Source of the DNA: Chryseobacterium sp. BLS98
Lineage (GTDB): Bacteria > Bacteroidota > Bacteroidia > Flavobacteriales > Weeksellaceae
Direction: 5' to 3'
Assembly (NCBI RefSeq): GCF_001045445.1
Contig: NZ_LFNF01000003.1
Location: 682,001 to 746,000, forward strand
Length of the DNA stretch: 64,000 nt
The first letter of the stretch is position 1. Every line of letters starts with the position of its first letter. A program made the position numbers and the translations under genes. Below the pieces are notes generated by a model. That model was not told where the DNA came from, ran no database searches, and worked only from the letters and a program-made list of their open reading frames with translations. Positions 43,765 through 52,015 of the stretch are shown here, piece after piece.

Positions 43765-45036
43765 TTATTTTAGATATAATTTCATTCTTTCTTCATATTC
43801 AGGTTTTAATTTTAAAAGCTTCAGAATTTTCTTATCATCCGTGTAGGTCGTCCTGTAGAATATGATTTTATCAGCAGAATATTTGAAGTAGGGATGATCT
43901 TTCAGCCATTCTTCAGGGGCTTCCGTTAAAGTATATTTAGGAACATTTGAAATATCTAGCGAGGCAATAGAAATTAATTTTTGAACCAGATTTTTATCAA
44001 TGTTATAGGTTTCTAAAATTTGTTGTTTATTGACAAAACCTCTCAGTTTTTTTCTAAAGCCGATCATGGATCCGGCACTTTTTTCATCCAAACCAAATTC
44101 CAGCAACTGCTTGAAAGTGATCAGATTTAAATCAACTTTTGAAAAATCAGTTTCCTGTTTTTGAATCAGATTGGTTGTTGGGGTAAGCTTAATATAAGGT
44201 TTTAGCTCCTGAAATTTTTCATCAGAAATAACAAAACACTTCTGTATATCTTCAAGAGATTTAAAACTTCCCCTGAGATTTCTGTCACGGTAATTAACAA
44301 TTGTGCCTGCCTGCTTTTCAGAGAATCCCAGGGCCTTCCATCCATTAAGATCTAAAACGTTGGGATCAAATGTATGATACCGGATATCAGATTTTATAGC
44401 GTACTGATTCCCGGACTTTTTAAAATGATCAGGTGTTTGTGCCGGAAGCAGTAAATAGGGCTCAAGCTTGCTGTAATTTTCCGATGAAATGATAAAACAT
44501 TCTTTGAATTTTTCCTTACTTACAAAACTTCCGCCCAGGTAATTTTTGTATTTTAAAATGGCTTCGGCCTGCTTTTCGCTAAAACCCATCTTCATCCACT
44601 CTGAAGAAGAAAGCCTGTCAGGATTGAATTTTTTCGAAACAACAATCTCTCTTTTCTCATTAGTGAATTTTTCAAAATGTCCCCCTTTTGCAGTTTCCGG
44701 AAGGAGGATGAAAGATTCCAGTTCGGTGAATTTTTCAGGAGAAATTGCGTAGCATTTTTTAAGCTGCTCTTTTGATGTAAACTCACCTCCTACGATTTTT
44801 TTGTAATTGAGAATAGTAGAAACCTGCTTCTCTGAAAATCCTAAATGTTTCCATTGCATTTCATCCAGGTTATTAGGATCGAAATCAGTCAGATTTGGAG
44901 AAACAGGATGCTCAATAATGAATTTAATCTCCGGAAAATTTTCTTTTTCCCTGCTGGTATACTTTTGGAAAGCCAGCAGAACGATCAGCAGCATTCCCAT
45001 GAATGCAAGCTTATGGTAATAGTTTTTTCTCATCAT
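43765..45036 (-). CDS. helix-hairpin-helix repeat protein with N-terminal membrane anchor
   Basis: 423 residues. An N-terminal basic stretch and a membrane segment (FMGMLLIVLLAFQ, about 12-24) anchor it, and the rest lies outside the membrane. At least three strongly similar units of about 60 residues occur (about 52-113, 135-197, 222-284), each with FDPNxLxxxxWxxLGFSEKQAxxIxxYKxxxGGxFxSKExxxxCFxIS. A fourth weaker unit (about 298-355) and a partial fifth one follow. The LGFSEKQ...IxxY core is the helix-hairpin-helix motif of ComEA-like DNA-binding domains. Repetition and periplasmic placement suggest DNA capture or binding outside the cell, but this is inferred. Stands alone. Confidence 0.8.
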   Translation of the reverse strand: MMRKNYYHKLAFMGMLLIVLLAFQKYTSREKENFPEIKFIIEHPVSPNLTDFDPNNLDEMQWKHLGFSEKQVSTILNYKKIVGGEFTSKEQLKKCYAISPEKFTELESFILLPETAKGGHFEKFTNEKREIVVSKKFNPDRLSSSEWMKMGFSEKQAEAILKYKNYLGGSFVSKEKFKECFIISSENYSKLEPYLLLPAQTPDHFKKSGNQYAIKSDIRYHTFDPNVLDLNGWKALGFSEKQAGTIVNYRDRNLRGSFKSLEDIQKCFVISDEKFQELKPYIKLTPTTNLIQKQETDFSKVDLNLITFKQLLEFGLDEKSAGSMIGFRKKLRGFVNKQQILETYNIDKNLVQKLISIASLDISNVPKYTLTEAPEEWLKDHPYFKYSADKIIFYRTTYTDDKKILKLLKLKPEYEERMKLYLK

Positions 45037-45395
45037 AAAGTAAACTTATCAATAAAAATAAGTTGAAGCAATGAGGAGATACAAAAAGGACAGTTTTGTA
45101 CAATAAATTCATTTAAATGATTTTTAAATTAAACCTGTGTACATAGTTGTATAGAATTATTTGAAGAAATACCGATAGAAATATTCTTTGAAAATCTCTA
45201 AAATAATTTAAAATAAGCCATTGATTTTAATACGGATGAATGTCTAGAACTTTAACTACAAATTTTACAAATTTGCACAAGTGATTGCACTTAACTATTA
45301 ACAATTTAAATAAAGTCTAACCTAAATATTCGTGCAAATCAGTGAAATCTGTGGCAAATAAATTTTACTTCTTTAGAAAGAACGATAGCATAAAA
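45037..45395. other. 359-base gap with repeat-like sequence, no gene seen
   Basis: AT-rich. Near 45333-45362 the stretch ATTCGTGCAAATCAGTGAAA followed by TCTGTGGCAA resembles short sequences that recur between genes in Flavobacteriia. Nothing else recognised. Confidence 0.35.
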
Positions 45396-45740
45396 TTATT
45401 CAGAATCTCTGTCTGCTAGCGAAGCTTTCAGTTTCTGAAGCTCAGCTTTTATAAATTCAAGACGGTCAATGATGGTAACTGTTTCTGAAATTTTGCTGTT
45501 GGTGGTTAAAGCAATTCTTGCTCCATCCAGTGTATACCCCTTTTCTTTCACCAGATGGTAGATCATCTGCAGGTTCTTGATATCTTCAGGAGTAAAGTAA
45601 CGGTTGCCTTTTTTATTTTTTTTAGGCTTAATGATAGGGAATTCCTGCTCCCAATACCGTATCAGCGAAGTGTTTACATCAAAAGCCTTGGCCACTTCTC
45701 CTATGGAATAATACAGTTTGTCAGGTAAATTTATTTTCAT
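45396..45740 (-). CDS. MerR-family transcriptional regulator
   Basis: 114 residues from the ATG at 45740; a longer reading from 45761 is possible, but KINLPDKLYYSIGEVA is the usual N terminus. The winged-helix domain YYSIGEVAKAFDVNTSLIRYWEQEFP (about 8-33) and RYFTPEDIKNLQMIYHLVKEKGYTLDGA (about 47-74) fit MerR. A dimerisation helix follows (about 85-110). No C-terminal effector-binding cysteines are present, so it is unlikely to be a metal sensor. Its target is unknown; it may bind its own promoter. Confidence 0.9.
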   Translation of the reverse strand: MKINLPDKLYYSIGEVAKAFDVNTSLIRYWEQEFPIIKPKKNKKGNRYFTPEDIKNLQMIYHLVKEKGYTLDGARIALTTNSKISETVTIIDRLEFIKAELQKLKASLADRDSE

Positions 45741-45924
45741 TTTACAAATCCTAAAAGCCAAAGATAAAAATTTTTTAAACTCGGATGCAAATATGCACCG
45801 GTATTATCTCTGTAAATGTTCTGTATAAAGGTATTCTTTTTCATTGGCTTATTCTTTTTCAGGTTGTGTTCTATCTCTTTTTACTGTAATTTTACCATCT
45901 ATCCACGATCGTTTATAAACAGCA

Positions 45925-46806
45925 ATGAATCCTATCTCCGTTCTTCATATTGAACTTTTCCAGTCCGGCAGGAATACCTCGGATTTTTATTTCAATACGA
46001 TGAAGGAGCATCTGGTGGTGGGGCACCGGCATATTGAAAAGCCGCACCGGCATGATTTTTACGCTGCTGTTCTTTTTACCAGAGGAAAAGGAATTCACGA
46101 AATCGATTTTCAGAAGTATGATGTTTCAGAAGGGAGTCTGTTTTTCCTTTCTCCCGGGCAGATCCACAGCTGGGAGCTTTCGGAAGATATTGACGGATAT
46201 ATTTTCTTTTGCTCACAGGAATTTTATGAAATGCATTATGTCAACCAGAAACTGAGAAATTTTCCGTTTTTCGGTTCTGTGTCATTTCCCAGGAAATTAC
46301 AGCTGGATATTGATGAATTGGAAAAAATAAATCGGCTGTTTCAGGAATTGGGGCAAGAGTTCCATTCCCAGAATTTGATGAAGGAAGGATTGAGTCTTTC
46401 CCTGATGTCCCAAATTTTCATCAATGCGGTAAGGCTCTTTTCAAAAGATCACGATATACACGCTTCTTCTGCCAGCCTTTCTTATTTTAAACATTACCAG
46501 GACTTTGAAAACCTGATAGAACAATATTTTTCCAGCCAGAAATCAATTTCCTATTACGCATCTTTACTGGGAATTACTCCAAAACACCTCAACCGGATTA
46601 CCCAGTCCGTTGTTCAGAAAACTGCCACCGATATCATTACCGAAAGGGTAGTGCTGGAAGCCAAAAGGATGCTGATGTACCTCGATGAAAGCCTTGTGGA
46701 AATTGCTTTCCGGCTTGGCTATGAAGAATATTCCTACTTTGTAAGAGTATTCCGGAAAAGCTCCGGAATGACTCCTACGCAGTTTATGAGAAAATACAAG
46801 GTTTAA
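45925..46806 (+). CDS. AraC-family transcriptional regulator
   Basis: 293 residues with a cupin-like N-terminal sensor domain (about 25-115; HDFYAAVLFTRGKGIHEIDF, SEGSLFFLSPGQIHSW) and two helix-turn-helix units in the C-terminal AraC domain (about 190-290; ISYYASLLGITPKHLNRITQ and SLVEIAFRLGYEEYSYFVRVFRKSSGMTPTQF). The cupin domain suggests a small effector such as a sugar or aromatic acid. Located between a MerR gene and ccoG; no adjacent target operon is obvious. Confidence 0.93.
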   Translation: MNPISVLHIELFQSGRNTSDFYFNTMKEHLVVGHRHIEKPHRHDFYAAVLFTRGKGIHEIDFQKYDVSEGSLFFLSPGQIHSWELSEDIDGYIFFCSQEFYEMHYVNQKLRNFPFFGSVSFPRKLQLDIDELEKINRLFQELGQEFHSQNLMKEGLSLSLMSQIFINAVRLFSKDHDIHASSASLSYFKHYQDFENLIEQYFSSQKSISYYASLLGITPKHLNRITQSVVQKTATDIITERVVLEAKRMLMYLDESLVEIAFRLGYEEYSYFVRVFRKSSGMTPTQFMRKYKV

Positions 46807-46898
46807 AAGTTTAAAGTTCAATATTCAAGGTTTAAGAATAGTAGAGAAAAATTTTTGACTTGGTAAGTATTGTTCTGATCCCATAACCGCATCCCGGA

Positions 46899-48341
46899 TC
46901 ACAGCAAAAGCTTAAAAGGCCCCTCAAACGTAGTTTCAAACGAATCCATCATTTCTCCTTTTTCATCAAAAACGCCAATCACCATATTCTGTTTGGAAAA
47001 CTTAATGTCTTCTTCAGGAAAAGTAATGTTGATATTTCCTTTCAGGATCTGGTCGCCTTTCAGAATGATTTTTTCTGAACCGAAATAGGTAATTTCCGCA
47101 TTGGCCGGAGTCATGACTTTGATGGTAAGAACCTTTTTTTCATTAGATTTATTTAAAAGAGTATAAATAAAAGTATTGGTGATTTTGCCATCTTTAATGA
47201 AAAATGTGGAACCTGCCGGTTTGATGAATTTAGCCTCCATGGAACCGCGGTCATACATCAGGAATCCCAAAAATCCGATTAATAAAGCCAGGAATACCGT
47301 TGTAGCCTTCATTCTTGAGGTAAACCTGAACGGCTCCTGGTTTTCAATTTCTGCTTCTGTGGCGTAGCGGATTAATCCTTTAGGGAGACCTACCTTATCC
47401 ATGACTTCATCACAGGCATCGATGCAGGCTGTACAGTTGACACATTCCAGCTGCTGTCCGTTTCGAATATCAATACCGGTAGGACATACAACCACACACT
47501 GATGACAGTCGATGCAGTCTCCCTTTCCTGCCGTTTTTCTGGCTTCATTATTTCGCCATTTCGAACGGTTTTCGCCTCTTTTGAAATCATAATACACATT
47601 AATGGTCTGCTTGTCGATCAATACACCCTGAAGCCTTCCGTATGGGCATACCAAAGTACAAACCTGTTCTCGTAGCCATGCAAAGACAAAATAAAAGGTC
47701 ATGGTGAAGAATATCATAACAAGGAATTTGACCGAATTGGCTTCCGGCCCTTCCTTCATAATCCGGAATACTTCTTCATATCCCACAATATACATGAACA
47801 TGAAGTGAGCAATAAGTAATGATATGAATGCAAAAGCAGACCACTTCAGGATTCTTTTTCTGATTTTTTCAGCGTCCCATTCCTGTCTGTCTAATTTCAT
47901 CTGCTTATTTCTGTCTCCTTCTATCCAGTATTCTATTTTACGGAATACCATTTCCATAAAAAGTGTTTGAGGGCACAGCCATCCGCAGAATATTCTCCCG
48001 AAAACTACGGTAAACAGCATGACGAAAATGACTGAAGTTACTGCCCCCAGCGCAAGAATAAAGAAATCCTGAAGGTAAAAGGGCTGTCCAAGGATAAAAA
48101 ATCTTCTGTCTATTACATTGATCAGGAGAAACGGATTACCATTGATCTTTACAAATGGCAGCCCGAAAAATATACCCAGCATGAGATAACTTGCATAATT
48201 TCTGTAGTTGGTATATTTTCCTTTTGGCTTTCTGGGAAAGACCCATTTCCGTTTTCCCGTTTCATCCATGGTTCCTACCGAATTTCTGAATGTTTCATTT
48301 TCGGTTTCTATCAATTTATCGCTGCTTGATTCTACACTCAT
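46899..48341 (-). CDS. ccoG: cytochrome c oxidase accessory protein CcoG
   Basis: Membrane ferredoxin-type protein (RdxA/FixG family) needed for assembly of cbb3 cytochrome oxidase, probably in copper delivery/reduction. 480 residues. It has an N-terminal tail, membrane helices (about 40-60 and 90-115) with the IFCGWLCPQTLFME motif, further helices (about 170-225), a VCTLVCPYGRLQG motif, and two ferredoxin-like 4Fe-4S clusters (about 275-315; CIDCHQCVVVCPTGIDIR and ECVNCTACIDACDEV). The C-terminal Ig-like domain is periplasmic (about 365-480). The cbb3 structural genes are not in the window. Transcribed leftward, divergent from the lactonase lipoprotein. Confidence 0.95.
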   Translation of the reverse strand: MSVESSSDKLIETENETFRNSVGTMDETGKRKWVFPRKPKGKYTNYRNYASYLMLGIFFGLPFVKINGNPFLLINVIDRRFFILGQPFYLQDFFILALGAVTSVIFVMLFTVVFGRIFCGWLCPQTLFMEMVFRKIEYWIEGDRNKQMKLDRQEWDAEKIRKRILKWSAFAFISLLIAHFMFMYIVGYEEVFRIMKEGPEANSVKFLVMIFFTMTFYFVFAWLREQVCTLVCPYGRLQGVLIDKQTINVYYDFKRGENRSKWRNNEARKTAGKGDCIDCHQCVVVCPTGIDIRNGQQLECVNCTACIDACDEVMDKVGLPKGLIRYATEAEIENQEPFRFTSRMKATTVFLALLIGFLGFLMYDRGSMEAKFIKPAGSTFFIKDGKITNTFIYTLLNKSNEKKVLTIKVMTPANAEITYFGSEKIILKGDQILKGNINITFPEEDIKFSKQNMVIGVFDEKGEMMDSFETTFEGPFKLLL

Positions 48342-48607
48342 TGTGTTACTTTGTTAGTTTGAAAAAGTATTAAGGGGATATTTGAGGCCGGATCAAAACG
48401 ATTTTTCAGTCAGTTTTAAAAAGGGAAAAAAATATTGATCTTACCGTAGCAAAGGTCTTAATAAAAGTATTTTTGAACTAATACCATCTGCTTCAAAAAT
48501 AGGACGATTAGGACATTTGATGTTTTAATTTTATTATATCAAAATGAGTAAATGTATTTGAATCTTATGGCTGATGTTGTAACTTGCAGTTTTTAAACAA
48601 GGGAGTA

Positions 48608-49501
48608 ATGAAAAAGATACGCAGTCTGGGTATAATTGGTTTGGTTTTCGCATTGATAAACTGTCAATCAGTAAATACGAGCAAAATGTTTTATGGAGAT
48701 GTACAGCCGGAGAAGATTTCGGAACAATTCAGTTTTACGGAAGGACCGTCTTCAGATAAGCATGGAAATGTTTATTTTACTGACCAGCCTAATGATAAAA
48801 TCTATTACTGGGACTGGAAAACCAATAAAATTATAGAGTTTTTAGGCAAAACGGGCAGGGCCAACGGAACTCATTTTGATAAAGACGGAAATCTTATCAC
48901 CTGTTCCGATGATCAGGGTGAGATCTGGAAAATTTCAAAAGACAAGAAGATAGAAGTTGTTCTGAAAGGTTTCCAGGGAAAAAGACTGAACGGACCTAAT
49001 GATATCTGGAATGATGCAGCAGGAGGAATGTATTTTACAGACCCTTTATATGAAAGAGATTATTGGGTGGGTTTTAAGCAGGAAATTCCTCATAAAAGTC
49101 TTTATTACAGAACAAAAGAAGGCAAAACCGTTAAACTGGAAACCTTTATGCAGCCTAACGGCATTGTAGGAAGTGAAAAGTTTAAAAAGCTTTATATTTC
49201 AGATATTGATGCAGGAAAAACCTATGTATACGATATCCTGGGAGAAGGAAAATTGTCAGAGAAAAGACTCTTCTGTGAAATGGGCTCAGACGGAATGACA
49301 CTGGACAAGCATGGAAATCTTTATTTAACAGGAAAAGGAGTCCATGTTTTTGACCGTCATGGAAAGAAAATTTATCATATTCCTATCCAGGAAGACTGGA
49401 CGTCTAATGTAACCTTTGGAGGGGAAAATAATGATGTACTCTTCATCACCGCCTCAAAATCTGTTTACACACTGCCGACTAAGGTGAAAGGGGTGAAGTA
49501 A
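48608..49501 (+). CDS. SMP-30/gluconolactonase-like lipoprotein
   Basis: 297 residues from the ATG at 48608. A TTG-initiated form 8 residues longer exists, but this ATG starts a normal lipoprotein signal ending LINC. A six-bladed propeller carries metal-ligand motifs of SMP-30/gluconolactonases: FTEGPSSDKHGNVYFTDQP (E), NGPNDIWNDAAGGMYFTDP (N), MQPNGIV (N) and SDGMTLDKHGNLYLTGKG (D). Probable activity is lactone hydrolysis, in the periplasm; the substrate is unknown. Divergent from ccoG. Confidence 0.85.
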   Translation: MKKIRSLGIIGLVFALINCQSVNTSKMFYGDVQPEKISEQFSFTEGPSSDKHGNVYFTDQPNDKIYYWDWKTNKIIEFLGKTGRANGTHFDKDGNLITCSDDQGEIWKISKDKKIEVVLKGFQGKRLNGPNDIWNDAAGGMYFTDPLYERDYWVGFKQEIPHKSLYYRTKEGKTVKLETFMQPNGIVGSEKFKKLYISDIDAGKTYVYDILGEGKLSEKRLFCEMGSDGMTLDKHGNLYLTGKGVHVFDRHGKKIYHIPIQEDWTSNVTFGGENNDVLFITASKSVYTLPTKVKGVK

Positions 49502-49524
49502 TTTCTGAATTTTAGGATGAATAG

Positions 49525-50340
49525 TTAATCGGTAGCCTGATCAATTTCACCGTTCAGGAATATCACAGCATTACTTCTGATTATTGTTTGATCTCCTTTT
49601 AATTCTACCTCCATGCTTCCCGTACGTTCAGAGCATTGGAAAGCTTTGAGGATCTTTTTATCAAGCTTCAAAGACCAGTATTTGCATAAAAAGCTTTGTA
49701 CGCCTCCTGTCACAGGATCTTCATTGGAGCCTGACCATGGCCAGAAGTAACGGTATTCAAAGTCATAACCGGTTTTTGCAGACTGTGCAGTTACCAGAAC
49801 CCCGCTGATTGTTGTTTTGATCTGTTTTAACGTGGCAAAATCCGGGCTTAGTTCTTCCAGCTGTTTGCTGCTTTCTATCTCCACCATCAGGATATTGTGG
49901 TCTTTATTATATTCACAATTGATAATGTCCTGTATCCCGATGGCATTTTTTAAATCATCAGGAAACGGAGATTTCTCGGTTTCATGTACAGGAAACACCA
50001 TTTCAATCTGGTTATTGTTCTTTCTCAGTTCAAGAATATGCCCGAACTGGGTTTTGAATGTTAAGGTATCAAGATCCGGATATTCCGAAAACAAAACTTT
50101 CGCAGAGGCCATTGTAGCATGCCCGCATAATGGAATTTCAGTAACCGGAGAAAAGTAACGGATAGAAAAATCGGCAGTTCCTTTTTGAATGACGAATGCC
50201 GATTCCGAAAAGCCGAATTCTTTAGCAACCTGAATCATGTTTTCTTCGGGAATAGCCTCTTTTAAAATACATACAGCTGCAGGATTTCCTTTAAATAATT
50301 TATCGGTAAAAGCGTCTGCAATGAATGTTTTAATTTTCAT
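49525..50340 (-). CDS. PhzF-family isomerase
   Basis: 271-residue protein of the PhzF (phenazine biosynthesis-like) family, two similar diaminopimelate-epimerase-like halves. Motifs: FKGNPAAVCIL (about 16-26), FSESAFV with the catalytic glutamate (about 44-50), IRYFSPVTEIPLCGHATMAS (about 60-79) and the second-half DPVTGGVQSFL. Real phenazine synthesis is unlikely; most such enzymes act on unknown small metabolites. Located 32 bases downstream of the helicase on the same strand, so probably cotranscribed. Confidence 0.88.
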   Translation of the reverse strand: MKIKTFIADAFTDKLFKGNPAAVCILKEAIPEENMIQVAKEFGFSESAFVIQKGTADFSIRYFSPVTEIPLCGHATMASAKVLFSEYPDLDTLTFKTQFGHILELRKNNNQIEMVFPVHETEKSPFPDDLKNAIGIQDIINCEYNKDHNILMVEIESSKQLEELSPDFATLKQIKTTISGVLVTAQSAKTGYDFEYRYFWPWSGSNEDPVTGGVQSFLCKYWSLKLDKKILKAFQCSERTGSMEVELKGDQTIIRSNAVIFLNGEIDQATD

Positions 50341-50372
50341 ATCTGAATTTTGTTTAATTTGATGTTCTTTAA

Positions 50373-51680
50373 TTAATAAGCAATTTCCATTTTCACTTTC
50401 TTGCCCTTCAGCTTTTCAGTGCTTAATTTCTTTAAAACAGCAACTGTTTTATTTCTGGCAACTGCTACATAAGAAGTAGTATCCTTCACTTCAATGATAC
50501 CGATGTCTTCTTTCTGCAGCTCTCCTTTTTTAATAAGATAGCCTACGATATCCACCTTGTTTACTTTATCCTTTTTCCCGGCACTGATGTAGATGGTCTG
50601 GAAAGGAGTCCTCTCCGGAACTTTATTAAAGCCGGCCACACTTTCTTCCGGAGTATTGCTTTTAATGAACGGGAAATTTTCATCCTCGGTCATGATCAGG
50701 TAAGCAAAACCTTTGGCATTCATCCTTGCGGTACGGCCGTTTCTGTGAATGAAAGCATCTTCTTTGGGAGGAAGCTGGTAATGGACAATAGATTCCACTT
50801 CAGGAACATCTAGCCCGCGGGAGGCGAGATCTGTAGTGATTAAAATCCTTGCAGAATCATTCCTGAATTTCAGAAGAGCACGTTCCCTTTCATCCTGTTC
50901 CATTCCTCCGTGGAAAGTTTCCCTCGCAATTCCTTTTTCTCTTAAAAGCTCGGAAATACGGTCTACAGCTTCACGGTGGTTGCAGAAGATGAGTGTTCTT
51001 TTGTTTCCTATTTTACATATTAAATGAAAAAGAGTATCCAGTTTTTCCTCAGGGATGGTCATTACCTTTCGCAGCTGGATATCAGGTTTTACATCATTCA
51101 GTTTCAGGAAATTAATGATTTTCTCATTTTTTAAACCTGTAAATGCAGGAATTTCATCCATAGCTGTTGCTGAGGTTAAAATTCTCTGGGAAAGACCTTT
51201 TAGTGATCCGGTAATGAATTCCATATCTTCATGAAAACCCAATTCCAAAGCTTTGTCAAATTCATCAAGAACCAATGTTTGAATGGTTTCAGGATCAAAA
51301 TTATTGTTTCTTAAATGATAAACTACACGTCCCGGGGTTCCGATCAGAACTGCCGGAGCTTCAATTAAATTATTGACTTCAATTTTCTTATCATGGCCAC
51401 CATAACATACGGAAACCTTAAAATCCGTTCCCATCGACTTGAAAACCTGCTCAATCTGCAATGCAAGCTCTCTTGCCGGAACTAAAATCAGAGCCTGGAT
51501 TCCGGAAGCATCTTTTTTAAGGTTACGGAGAACGGGAAATAAAAAAGCGAGCGTTTTACCTGAACCAGTAGGGGAGAGCAAAACCACATCTGTATTGTTT
51601 TCTGTTGTTTTATAGGTGGATTTCTGCATCTGATTCATGTCCTGAATCTGCAGTTTTTGATAAATTGATTGTAGTTCCAT
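50373..51680 (-). CDS. DEAD-family RNA helicase with DbpA RNA-binding domain
   Basis: ATP-dependent RNA helicase, 435 residues. Motifs: Q-motif region near the start; I SPTGSGKT (about 34-41); Ia PARELALQ; II LDEFDKA (about 139-145, DEFD in place of DEAD); III SAT; IV region LIFCNHREAVDR; V ITTDLASRGLDVPEV; VI HRNGRTARM. The last 75 residues (KVDIVGYLIKKGELQKEDIGIIEVKDTTSYVAV) are the DbpA-type RNA-binding domain, so ribosomal RNA is a likely target. A TACCTTTG -7 box on the minus strand at 51685-51692 lies only 4 bases before the ATG. Confidence 0.93.
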   Translation of the reverse strand: MELQSIYQKLQIQDMNQMQKSTYKTTENNTDVVLLSPTGSGKTLAFLFPVLRNLKKDASGIQALILVPARELALQIEQVFKSMGTDFKVSVCYGGHDKKIEVNNLIEAPAVLIGTPGRVVYHLRNNNFDPETIQTLVLDEFDKALELGFHEDMEFITGSLKGLSQRILTSATAMDEIPAFTGLKNEKIINFLKLNDVKPDIQLRKVMTIPEEKLDTLFHLICKIGNKRTLIFCNHREAVDRISELLREKGIARETFHGGMEQDERERALLKFRNDSARILITTDLASRGLDVPEVESIVHYQLPPKEDAFIHRNGRTARMNAKGFAYLIMTEDENFPFIKSNTPEESVAGFNKVPERTPFQTIYISAGKKDKVNKVDIVGYLIKKGELQKEDIGIIEVKDTTSYVAVARNKTVAVLKKLSTEKLKGKKVKMEIAY

Positions 51681-51684
51681 GGTG

Positions 51685-51692
51685 CAAAGGTA
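51685..51692 (-). promoter_or_regulatory. -7 element directly before the helicase start codon
   Basis: Minus-strand TACCTTTG, a perfect -7 match, ends four bases before the ATG. A transcript from it would start within or next to the start codon. Confidence 0.5.
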
Positions 51693-51862
51693 GTGAATTT
51701 AGGTTGGTAGATAGTAGTTGATAGGGATTAGGGATGTAGTTGTCGTTTATATGAGGAAATATGAATTTGCTCCAGTCTTTTAATTTTTAATCTTTGGATC
51801 TTTTAATAATATTAAATCCTGACATTCAGTAATTTAATGAATAATTAAGCAAATCGAAAAGC

Positions 51863-51894
51863 TTTGTTAATTTCAAATAAAATCCTTATCTTTG
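51863..51894 (+). promoter_or_regulatory. rpsA promoter
   Basis: TTTG (51863-51866), 20-base spacer, TATCTTTG (51887-51894): a full Bacteroidetes promoter. The leader would be about 115 bases to the ATG at 52016 and begins with a CCAC/GTGG hairpin (51898-51909). Confidence 0.8.
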
Positions 51895-52015
51895 CACCCA
51901 CTTTTGTGGCGAAAAGGTTTGAAGAGTAAATTACTTATAATTAATTACTTCCGTATTTTTTAATCCGCATTTATTCAGACCATTAAAAAAGAAGGAATAC
52001 AAATTTTATTAGAAA

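Noticed and set aside
49525..50340. Phenazine biosynthesis gene
   Set aside because: Only a PhzF-family enzyme is present; no other phz gene is near, and the family is widespread outside phenazine pathways.
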